Assembly: GCA_963969365.1 (NCBI GenBank)
Contig: OZ017747.1
Location: 496,001 to 560,000 of the forward strand
From: Asterochloris sp. CNOR1
Lineage: Eukaryota > Chlorophyta > Trebouxiophyceae > Trebouxiales > Trebouxiaceae
Reading direction: 5' to 3'
Length of the DNA stretch: 64,000 nucleotides
The notes beneath the pieces were generated by a model. The model worked only from the letters and a program-made list of their open reading frames with translations. It was not told the origin of the DNA and did not search any database. This document shows, piece after piece, positions 34,322 through 45,000 of the stretch. Position 1 is the stretch's first letter; each line of letters begins with the position of its first letter. Position numbers and translations under genes: made by a program.

Positions 34322-37300
34322 TCACCAGAGGCTGAGCAGGGGGCGCATGAAAAGCCCAGCAAAGAAGGGGTCCGCAGGCTTGAGCACACCAGATAGGCGC
34401 AGCAGGTCTAGGCTGCGGCCGCCAAAGTGCCCCCTGTAGTTGAGCTGGGCATAGCGCATGAGCAGTAGGGTCACCCAGAAAACGCCATCATAGTGGCACA
34501 GGGACAGGGTGGCGTCGCCACGCACTAGCATGGTGAACAAAGGCTGCTGGGAGCCCAGGCTGGTGCCCAGCATGGCAAGTGCGCCCCTTGCCTGCAGGAA
34601 GAGGAGCGGGTGGTTGCGTCAGAATGCCTGAAAGTGTTCCACTGGGCTGAAGGCCTTGTGGCAAGCCGGGCTGCATGAAAGCCGTGGGCTATGCTGCCAG
34701 CAGACAGAACACCACAGACCCTACATGTAAATCCTCTTGGCATTCAGCATCCGCGCTGCACTGCACCAAGGGCGACCAGCGACACCAGGCGTACTGCTGG
34801 CCAAGATCATGCACAGCAAGACCCAAATGCTACCCCAGAAGCAATGGGAATGCCTCTCAGCCTGGTTCACCTTCTGCTCTGGGGTGGGTCTGAAGGGCAG
34901 CATGGCACAGTACTCCTCTGGCAGCTTGGTTGGCAGGTGGCCAGTGTACAAGGGCCCACCAATGGACACTGCCAGGTGGGGCTCGTCCAGCATGAACTTC
35001 CACCCTGGGCTCTGCAGGTGCCGCGGGGGACTTTGAGCTGCAGGAGTCACTGCTGGAAGGGCGCTGAAGCACGTGGTGCATTCTGCAGTGCGCAACAAGT
35101 AGTAGCAACCCCTCAAAACAGGGGATGATCAGGGTGCGTCTGATCTAGTGCATGCTTGCCCCCTGTGGAGCCCTGAATAAGAGGTGGGGGTGCAGGTGAC
35201 CAGTCAGGTCAGACCGTGTGACGGGACGGCTGCCTGAAGCTTTTGCTGTTGTCACCTAGCACACACCCACCTCCATGTAGGCAGCCACCAGGTAGAACAC
35301 CAGGTCAGCGTCGCTGGGCAGCTCTGCGCTCCAGGGGCGCCCGTCAAAGCTGCCCCCGCTGTTCCAGGCAAACTCGCGCACGCAGGTGCCCTGCGCCAGC
35401 TCCTCTATGCGCTGGGCCAGGTAGCGGCGCTGCCCTGCGGGCTGCAGCAGGTTGCGGGGCTCCTCCCCTGAGATGAGGGCTGCCAGGTGCTGGTAGCGGT
35501 GCAGAGCCTGCACAGGTGATGAAAGCTGGCCTGAAAATGAAATGATCTGGTCCGGCGCTGCCCCGTGGAGTGGGGCCTGGTCCGGGTAGCCACACTGCAG
35601 GCTGCAGCAGGTCATGGCACCTTGCTGCAATGAGAGCTGCCAGGTGCCAGTAGCATTGCACTGTCCGCAGCCACAACACACATGATGAACCTATAGATGC
35701 TGAAAGAGGTCACGTGGCTCTGGAAGGCACTTAGGGCGCCACCAGCAAGCCTGCTTGCTGTGGGCAGGGCATGCAGGGCAACGAAACCACGCCAACATCT
35801 GCAGGTGTGTGCTGCAAGCAGATGTGGTCTCAAGCGTCCAGTGCAGGTGAGCAGCTGTCAACACCCAAAGTATCAAGGAGGATTGTTCCCGCTGACGTGA
35901 AGTCGAGCTGCCGCTTGCTACCAAAAGACCCTTAGCAGAAGCAACGGCACATGAAAGCATCCACGTACGTCAGCCAGCCCTCTGAATCCAGTGCAGGGGG
36001 GTGCATCCCTTGGCAGCAATCCACGGCAGGCCAGGCAACAATGCCACTGATCATGATGCAGACATGGACAGGCAAATGAGCCAGCAGCTGCCACCGCCAA
36101 CAAGCTCATCAAGCATCAATGGCCTTTTGTGCATGGCCCTAAAATCTATGTACAGTGCATCATAGGAAGATGGCGCACCAGCAGGCAGTTGGCGGCCTCC
36201 TGCTGCTTCTGGGGAGGGAGGCCACTGCTGGTCAACATGCGCTGCACCTGCCCACGCAACTCTGAGGACAGCTGCACCTCATCGACTGCAGCGACCGAGC
36301 CTGCAGAAATTGGCATTTGACGTCAGCTGTCTCTCTTTCAGACGGCAAAGTAAACTGGAGAGGTGCAGGCCAGCAGGACGAAGGTCTGAACACGCGACAG
36401 CTGCGGCCCACAGGTGATTACGACCCCTGATAGCTGCGCACAGACTGTCGTGCCGCTTGTGATCTACCATGCTGCTTGACAACAATAACAAGCCAAAGGC
36501 AGAAAGGGCTTGGGTGTGATGACCAGTCTTTCCTGGTCCCTGCACCCTGCGGCAGGGTGCAAGAGGACTGCAAGGGGGCGCTGGCTACGGCAGGCGAAGA
36601 GTTTGCATGCCCACCAGAACTGCTGTGGCTTGGGACCAGGGAGCCAAATGAGACTGGCACCCAGTTGAGTTGTGCGAATGCTGCATTGACCTCCTGCATA
36701 AAGACATGATCTGGTCAGTCCTTTGAGTCACACCTGCTACCATGGCCATGGCAAGTTTGAGCTGCATCCAGGTCTTCTGCAAAGAAAGAGCAAGGACGCA
36801 GCATGGCCTATCTTGGAGACGGTATTCTGACGCAGCTGGCAGCATTGTCTCGCCGCAAAGCAGTCTTGCTAATTTGAAGCAGGGCTTTAGGGCCGTTTTG
36901 CGTCCGTGCTCATGTTGCAGGTGTGCAAGCTGGTGGCAGCCCTCTGTTTGTGCATGCTGCACATGAGCACCTCCAGAGTGGTGCGCTGAAAGCGGGAGGC
37001 AGTGTCACAGGCTCCCACACATGCCCACAATCAGCATCACCAGGGTGTAGCACCCCCACAATTCAGTTGCGCTAGCACTCATCAGCATGCACGTGGTGCA
37101 CGGTCTGAAACCTACCTCATGGACATGGTGCAGCAGGCGCTGCAGCGGCTTGAACACCTCTGCAGACAGCCACTCGCGGAAGCGCTCGGTCCACACCTAC
37201 AGGTGCGCAACGAGCAGCATGAACCAACATGTGAAGGGTGAAAGATCATCTGGCTGCACAAGCAGCGCACCTCCCATGCTGAGTGGGTGGTAGGACTGGC

Positions 37301-40300
37301 AACAGGTGTGGCCAGAAGAGGGTTGCCAAGCTTTGCTCAGTTGTTGGCTGTCTATAGGCAGCAACATACCATGTTCCCGGCGCACTGCAACTTCTCTGGG
37401 GACTCAGATTGCATGCACAGAGTATAGAGTGGATCTACACTGCTCACCTCCAGCGTGCGACGGTCCATCTTGAGATCCCTCAGAACATCGTCTAGGGCTT
37501 CTGGGGGCGAAGGCTGCAGGCCGCGATCAGTCTGCAGCGCCAAGACCCGCCCCTTGGGAAGCAAGGAGGGCTGGTAGTGGGGTGCGGGCGCACCGATCAT
37601 GTAGGGCTGCTGCATAGAGGACACACCTGCAGCAGGACGACTAAGCTGAGTCTAAGAAAGAGCTGAAGGAGTCTTGCGTGACAGCCTGGCCAGTGGGCTG
37701 CGTGGGTGGCAGCATGCAGGGGTGGCTGCAAGGAATATTCTCAGGGGCAGGCATTGTGTCAGCACATACTTGTGGCATAGGGGCCCACAGATGTCTGCAC
37801 GCCCCTTGCTGTGCATCGTTGTCATGCATCATGCAGACTGTGCCACCTGATCTCTGCATGCCTGCTGCGTAAATTGCATATTGCATGCAGGACCTCTGCC
37901 GCCAAACATATGACTGTAAGGGGCCTGCACTGAGACTGCAACAGACAGAGAAGGCCCCCCAGGAAGACCAGAAACTGCCTGGCAGCCTATCTGATGTGAA
38001 TGTGATTGGTCTGCTTTTTGGGTTGCTGAACACCAGAAGTGCGCACCCCTCACGCTTGCTGCAACAAGAAGAGCTTGATGCCTCCAGCGCGCATGGCGTG
38101 TTTGCAGGCTGACTTCGGTTCTGAACACACCTTGATCGCCAGCAAAGCCTGGGCTGTAGCCTTGCTCCCCAGGTGAGGCGCTGGTGCGCCCAAATTCATC
38201 CTGCAGGACAGCGCAGTCGTATCTTGAAACCACCAAGCTGCAGGCTCTGATCCTTTGCAGGCTCTGATCCTTTGTCAAGCATGGCTGTGCAGATCTGCCG
38301 CTTGCCTGAGACACCCGTGCATCAAAGCACGAACAGTCTTGATTGCTGTCGGCTGCAAGGCATCTACAGCGACCTCTTATGTGCAGGCACGCACCGTGTA
38401 TCTCTTCAGCTGCTCGGGAGTGGTCACCACGCGGCCAGTGCTGTAGCGCGACTGCTTGCGCTGCCAGGGCGCGCTGAGGGGGCTGGGGGCCTGCACTGGC
38501 ACAGCGTCAATCACGGAGAGTGTGTAAGCAGCTACACGCAAAATTTGGGGGGCGCCCCCCATCATCCCCCCCCCAAGTAACGGAGGCTCAGTAGCTTGAG
38601 GGTCAGGTGTGTTGACGGGCTTTGTTGGTCGCCCAGCCAGACCAGCTCAACCGGGCATCATGCAGGTGCTGCCTGCCGTCGTGAACTCCACAACAAACAA
38701 CTGTTGTATGGCAATCAGCAGCTGGGCTGTGAATCAGGAGGGCACTTGCTGCATTTACGTCAGTGCTACGTTTGGCAATCAGCAGCTGGGCTGTGCACCT
38801 GATAGGGACTCTGTCCAGATGCTGAGGACCGTCCAGCGCTCCAGGGCTGGTTATCACTCTGCAAGTGCGGTGGCGGGGTTGGTGCTGGGGACGGCGTGGC
38901 TGGCGTCTGCCCTGTGAGAGGCAATGAGCGCTGCAGGGCACAGACAGGAAGATGGGTCAGCCACACAATGCAGCAGCTTGTGCTGTAGCTAGCATGAGGC
39001 AGGGGGCATCATCAGCAGACTGGCCAGGGCATGACTCTATAGGCAGCTGCCAGGCAGGATAGTCAGCAGCCGAGATGGTACGCAAATTGATGTCAGTGGC
39101 TGCTTTTGTGTGTGCATTTTCCTGGAGCAGGCAACCAGCACAAGCACACGGGAGCAGCACACTGACCTGTGGACTTGGCAGGCGTGGTGCTGTCGCTGTG
39201 CTTCAGGACATCCTCATCAGCAGGCAGACTGGTTTGCCATGCCACATACTGATGCAGGATGGCAAGACACCAGCAAGCAGTCCATGAGGAGGCTGACCTG
39301 CGGAGGTTTGATGGGTGTGGTGCTCCTGCCCTGTGCGGGGGCCCCACCAACAGCTGGCGCTGCAGCCGGGGGAGGGGCAGGCAGCGGGAACAGGCCCCAC
39401 AGCTTGCGCCTGGAGCCATCAAGCTCTGCCTCCCTGCAGCAGAGGAGTTGTTGATGCCAGCAGTATGCTGGGGAACAAGCAGTGGTCTGGTGGGGCACGC
39501 TGGGCTGCAATGCGAGGAGTGAGGCGGCAGCAGTAGAGCCAGCCAGGGGGCACAGCTTTGGGCAGCACTGCAGCAAGGAAGTTGGAACAACATGTGGACG
39601 CCTGCAGTTGGCTGCTGTGTGGCGTGGCAGGTGTCGTGTGTGCAGGACGCTCTGTCACAGCATGATGTCAAGGGATCAGGCGGGGATGTGCAGCAGGAGG
39701 GTCAGCTCAAGAAAGGCCCAGCCGCTCTCATGCCACTGCAGCAGCAGTTACCACAACTGCAGTACCAAGCAGCCAGCACTTTTTGGCAACATCAGCTACA
39801 CTCACAAGAAAGCGCAGCAGGGCAGTTGCCACTCTGAGCTGAGTGACACTGTGCCAGCCATGACCTTGCGGGCTGTGCTTGAAACGATTGCTGTCAACAA
39901 CTTTTTGAGGCAAGCACTGCCTGTGCACTTTGTGCAGGGTGTTCACCAGGCGGACTTCCTGCGCCGAGCCAGCTGACCCAGTGCAGAGACGCCAGCCACT
40001 GCCACCGAGAGCACTGCTGTCCAGGCTGCAGGCACCAGCGCTTGTCACATCTCGTGCGGAGCAAGCGCTTGCTTGGCGCAGCTAGTGAGAAGGTTCCAAT
40101 CAGTCATTGCTATGCTGAAGAGTACACTCATGCAGGTGCAGCATGCTGTACAGGGAGCTCACTTGGTCCAAGGTGGGCATAGGTCTTGACAACAGGTGGC
40201 CTGCAACAAGCACATAAGCCACCTGGCTCCAGCTGCATCAGGGGTGTGGCCTTGCAAAGCGACGCCATAAACAGGCTGCAATGGCCCGACAATCAAGTGC

Positions 40301-40538
40301 AGCTTACATGTAGATGGCAGCCAGCTTGAGGACGAGAGCAGTGATGACCAGCGCAGAGCAGGACCATCCCACCACCTGCAGAACGTGTCTGATATTGCTT
40401 GCTGTGCTTGCAGCTCACAGTATGAGGGTTGATTGCACTATGCCTCACCCTCTTGTAGCTTGTCTGCACCGAGATCGGATGGTGAGGTGGAGGCTGAGTG
40501 AGTGATGTCCTCGCAGCGCTTGGCTTTGGGACCGCCAT
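34322..40538 (-). CDS. TMEM209: TMEM209-like membrane protein
   Basis: TMEM209 is a nuclear-envelope-associated two-pass membrane protein in animals with homologues in algae and plants; its biochemical role is unclear. The ATG at 40538 opens exon 40449-40538. Exon 40308-40375 codes the hydrophobic segment WSCSALVITALVLKLAAIYM. Middle exons 39298-39433, about 38395-38500, 38131-38200 and 37448-37626 are Pro/Ser-rich. Then come 37116-37196 (TERFREWLSAEVFKPLQRLL), 36734-36776, 36179-36300, 35271-35507 (YLAQRIEELAQGTC, FAWNSGGSFDGRPW, ELPSDADLV), 34871-35011 and 34322-34591 with stop TGA. The RI..LA.G.C...F.WN.GG.F.GR.W...LP.D block is the family hallmark. C-terminal exons join in phase; some N-terminal and middle joins are unresolved. 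Confidence 0.85.
35419..35663 (-). repeat. Decayed upstream copy of a TMEM209 exon start
   Basis: The exon start coding LHRYQHLAALISGEEPRNLL (to 35507) has a copy at 35584-35663 in the preceding intron, still reading YWHLAALIAARCHDLLQP on the minus strand. The shift is about 155 bases. Confidence 0.85.
36541..36561. repeat. 10-bp perfect hairpin
   Basis: TGCACCCTGC, one G, then its reverse complement GCAGGGTGCA, inside a TMEM209-like intron. Confidence 0.85.
38547..38576. repeat. G6/C6 palindrome followed by a C9 run
   Basis: GGGGGGCGCCCCCC (38547-38560) is a perfect palindrome, followed after ATCAT by nine C. On the minus (transcribed) strand this gives three G-runs that could form a hairpin or quadruplex in a TMEM209-like intron. 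Confidence 0.85.
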
Positions 40539-40767
40539 TCTGTGTCACCAAAAGTGGCAAGTGCATCATATCTGGCTAGATTCCAATGAAAGATCTGGGC
40601 AGCTCTTCAGGAGGGCCATGACGAGCTCTGTTGAAGACTAGACTGCATTAAGCTGTCAGGTAGGCCTGGTCAATGCAAACAGTGCCCATGCTAGCTTGAC
40701 AGCAGTTCATCTAGCTAAGCCCGAAAGCACAAGTGGAACATGCATTGAAATTCAGCAGCACAAGACA

Positions 40768-41515
40768 TCAGCGTTGTCGGCCCTCCTGTTCAGTCTGCCG
40801 CTGTCTGCGCAGCTCCTGTATTGTACGTGCCCCTGTGGTGGTCCCCGTGCTGTGGGTGCCATAAGATTCACCGTTCAAGGCTGCAGCATATCTCTGGTCC
40901 CCAGGCTGCCTCTCCTGAATCTCCCCTAGAAGAACTGCTAATCGTTCGCGATTTGCTTTGGCCATCACCTGCAGGTCAATGCAGTGCTGGTCGGTGCAGA
41001 ATGGCTGCCCCCCAGGGCTTTGCTTCTGCATCTCACAAGCCACAGCCGCTGTAATATACCCCTCAGCGTATGGTGCATAGCAGGGGCAGCCTACTGAGCA
41101 GGGGTAGCTGTTGCAGGCTGCCTCTTTCTGGAGAGTCACCAACTGGCCATATGGTGACTGTACTGTAAATTTGCGGTCCCTGGCACAGCCACACAGGTAG
41201 CTGGAGCCCGTGTAGCAGTGGTCATGCAGCACAGTATGCAGAAGCACCTCTATGCCCACATGCTGCTGCTGCATTGCACACGGTGTCAGACACCCAGAGC
41301 AGCAGCTCAACCTGATTGTGCACAGTCTGCCTACGCCGCAGCAGCTCCTCCCGCACAGGGTCCACGTCAGGGTTGGTGCCCCACATGACCACCTTGCCCA
41401 GGGCGTAGGGCACCGCAAAGCAGGCCACCCCAAAGCCTGCATAGAACACCGGGGACTCCCGTGTCCTGGCGACAATGCTGCGCCAGAGGGGACTCTTCTC
41501 AAATATCCACGCCAT
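40768..41515 (-). CDS. Small one-TM protein of unknown function, two exons
   Basis: Exons 41312-41515 and 40968-40768 join in phase 0 to give 134 aa. The N-terminal half, MAWIFEKSPLWRSIVARTRE then FYAGFGVACFAVPYALGKVV, contains one hydrophobic segment. The C-terminal half is charged and helical (MAKANRERLAVLLGEIQERQ) and ends RRQRQTEQEGRQR. I do not recognise the family; size and layout resemble small mitochondrial inner-membrane proteins, which is only a guess. Its ATG is 68 bp from the stop of the CX9C gene on the same strand, so the promoter must be very short or overlap that gene. Confidence 0.75.
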
Positions 41516-41583
41516 GCTGGCAGGCTGCTGGACAGCAGCCGGCAGATATGGGATTCTGCGCTGCCCAAAGAGCTGGACGCTTG

Positions 41584-42025
41584 TTACTTGCTTGGTGTGT
41601 TGTCTGTCGCTTGTGACTGCAGCTCTGGAGCCGAGTCCTCAGGGACCAGAGCAAAGTCGATGACTTTCTGCAGCACGACAGACCTGGTGAGAGTTCAGAC
41701 AGTGCTGCATTGCTGGCTGCACCTGTGCAAAGCATTATGTTGTCAGCTTGAACAGTGGCTGCACTGTGATGCTCACCTTCTTCTCGACACAAGCCCTCAG
41801 CTTCTTGAGCAGAGGCAAGCACTTGGCCTCGTTGAATGGGGTGTTGGCTACGCAATTAAGCAGCTCCTGGGCCTCCAAACCGCACTCAAACCCGGTTCTG
41901 GTCTTCTGCTTGGGTTGATCACCCATGGGCTGGACACATTAGAGGTGTGTGCACAGAAGTGCCAGAAAGGGAGGAGAAGTCAAAGCCTGCAGCCCCTCTC
42001 CCCTCACCTGGGAGCTCGCAGCCAT
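41584..42025 (-). CDS. Twin CX9C (CHCH) mitochondrial-type protein, three exons
   Basis: Exons 42008-42025 (MAASSQ), 41777-41929 and 41584-41667 give 84 aa. Two helix pairs carry CGLEAQELLNC and CLPLLKKLRAC, each a C-x9-C motif, the signature of proteins oxidised by the Mia40 system in the mitochondrial intermembrane space. The tail IDFALVPEDSAPELQSQA is acidic. Which CX9C subfamily it belongs to cannot be decided from sequence alone. A shorter start inside exon 2 (MGDQPKQKT at 41926) is possible. The upstream ATG at 42025 is one base from the ATG of the divergent prolyl oligopeptidase gene. Confidence 0.87.
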
Positions 42026-42026
42026 A

Positions 42027-45000
42027 ATGATCGATCAAAGATACATCGCTCTGGTCTCGATCGTGTCCTTGACCGGAGTAGCTGCCGCATTTGCCCTACA
42101 TAGGAGGCCTGGCTCACCGAGGAAAAGCAGAGTACACAGGGCTGTAGCAGCAGCTAGACTTGGAGCTCCACAAGGCCAGCTGCAAGTCCAGCCATCACAG
42201 TACCCAGAGGCAAGTCCAGACTAAACTACATAATGTCTGATATATGCATGATGACTTGCCAGGCATGGTCCTTCATTAGTTGATGTTGGCTGTAGGTGCG
42301 TAGAGATGAGTCCATTGTCGAGAGACTGCATGGCGTGGAAGTGGCCGACCCATACCGCTGGCTGGAGTCTCCTGATGCAGAGGAGACAAAGCAGTGTGAG
42401 GTTCCCGGAATGCAGCACTTCTGACCTGCCTCAGAGCATCGCTTGCTGCCTCTCCACCACTGCCCCAGCTGCTGTAGGATGCTCACATGGGCAATAGTGA
42501 CCGCGATCTGCTGCGCAGCAGGGACTGCATCAGACTGTTGCTGCCCTGGTTATGCAGTTTGTGATGCCCAGAACAAGGTCACCAACAGCCTATTGGAGCA
42601 GTGCACCACCAGGGAGCCCTTTCGGGAGTTGTTGACTGAAATGTATGACTACCCTCGATTCAGGGTGCCCAGCAAGAAAGGCAGCCGTTACTACTACAGG
42701 TGAGCTGCCCCTCAAGCGGAAGCACCACTCCCTGCCACCTTGAATAACGGCTCGCGGCGGTGCCTTTGCTTCTACAGGCAGGCTGTCTGATGATCAATTC
42801 TGCAGCTCGTTGATGGGTGCCGCAGCACTGCCACTCTCTGAGCCTGCAACCCGCTGCAGTCTTTGCCAAGGGCTGTGGCAGGCTGACTCCCACACTGCAC
42901 TTGCTGCACATGCAGGCACAACACAGGATTGCAGAACCAGGACGTGGTGTACACCCAGGCCAGCCTGGATGCAGAGGCTTCTGTGCTGATGGACCCCAAC
43001 AAGTGGTCAGAGGACGGCACTGTGAGCTTGCATGACTTTCTCAGATGTTTGGCCTTAGTTTGCATGGCCTCCAGGATGTCCCAGGCTGCAGCACCAGCTT
43101 TTTGGCACAGCATCACGCAGCAGCTTACCTGATCACAACTTCTGGCAGCCCTGTTGCGCAGCTCTACCCTTTTTTGAGTGGCTCACCTTTTGGGAGCTGT
43201 CACGAGATTGTATTGGTGCTCATGGTGCAATGGATGACTGGAAATGGGTGCTTGTGTTGCATGCTGCCCAACAAATGGCCAGAAGGCGGCACTGTGGGCC
43301 GGTGGTATTGTCGCAGGTGTCTGTCATCATCGTAATGAGCCTCCATGTTCACATTCATGTTGTGCGCCTCAAGCCCTTGGCAGAGCATCATGCAGCAGCT
43401 CATTCAGTCACAGCTGCTACCGGCCATCCAGGCACAGTACTACCCTTCTCGACCTGATCAACCTCGTGGCAGCTGTTACACGACTGCGATTTTGTCATGG
43501 TACTAAAGGTCATTGGGAAGGGTTGCTTGAGCTGCATGCTTCAGACGTGGCAATGGCCGTTCCTGCAGGTATCCCTGAGGACCACACTCTCTGTAGCAGT
43601 GAAGTATTGAGTTTCTGATCTCTGCACATCCTGCGGGTGTTGCTGGGGCCATGGCCTTGGATGAGGCTTTTTGCCTGTAACCTCTGCAGGCAACTCTGGG
43701 TGCCATGGCGTCATGGGAAGCTGGCCTTGTGAGCTTGCAAGTCCTGTTCAGGTCGCTTTGGGGGCCATGGCCTTCTCCAAGGACGGCAACCTGCTGACCT
43801 ACAGCATCAGCAGGGACAGCAGCGACTGGCAGGAGCTCATTGTGTTCTGTCTGATCTGTCTTTGCAGATTACTTTGAGGGCCTTGGCTTCCTTGGTACTT
43901 TGTCGCTTAGTCTCCGCATGTCTCGACCTTTCCAACTTCCAATAGCCTCCTGCAGGTGTCTCTGGGGGCCTTGGCTTTCTCCAAGGACGGCAACCTGCTG
44001 ACCTACAGCATAAGCAAGGGTGGCAGCGACTGGCAGGAACTCAAGATGATGCGCATCGACCAGGGCAGCGGCAAGGCGGAGGAGCTGAAGGATGTGCTGA
44101 AGCATGTCAAGTTTTCCAGCACGGCTTGGACGCATGACCACAAGGTGAGGCGGTCGAGCTCTGGGCTGTAGTGTGTTTGCATCTTCGTCCCACAAGCACA
44201 GGGCAAGGCAGTGGGTAAAGCCCTGAGCCGTGCTGTTTGCTACAACCACAAGCCGATGGCTTGATAGCAGATGCTGGAATGCACTGATCGTGGTGAGCCC
44301 GTGCCAAGGTGGGGGTCAGCACCCCCGGAAACAAGGTGAAGCAGTGAGGAGCCGGGCCCTCAGTTGCCATGGCATGTGTGTCAGGTGCACAGTGACTACA
44401 TGTCTGAGCAACTCAGAGGGCTCCTGAGGGCTTGCTCGGCCATGCTGCCCACAATCCTGGCCACTGTGGGCTTCATGCCTGTGCAGCCGCAGTTCTCGTA
44501 GTATGCGCCAAAGGCTGTTCAACAAACAATCTGCAGGGCTTCTTCTACAACCGCTACCCTGTGGCAGAGACGACTGGGGCAGGCGACCTGGGTACTGAGA
44601 CAGATATCAATGAGAATGTCATGCTGGTCTACCACAGGGTCGGGACTCCCCAGAGCAAGGATGTGGTTGTGCTGGCAGGTGGGCTTGGGTTGTGTGTGGG
44701 TGCTGCCTGCTGTTTTCCCTGTAAGATTTCAGCCACTGATTTGGCAGCTGTAGCAGGGCTATGTTTGTTGCTGGTGGCACATCTGTTGGCACTGTGACCG
44801 CCCCCAGCAGCAGGCTCCTGATGAGGGGTGTGCCATTACTGGCTCAGAGGCGTCTGCTGATTTGCTGCCAATCGAGGCGCTAAGGTAGCCACACTGCCTG
44901 GAGTTGCACGGACTGGAAAAATTGCCAGAGGCTCATGCAGGTCCTGCGTCAGGGCCACTACAGCTGCATGGCCGCAGCTGGAGGGTTGAGCTGAGCACTT

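Noticed and set aside
43751-43840. Calling the near-intact POP exon 5 copy as an additional constitutive exon
   Set aside because: Including it would duplicate a propeller strand relative to the family, and no donor restoring phase is evident; kept as repeat and finding.
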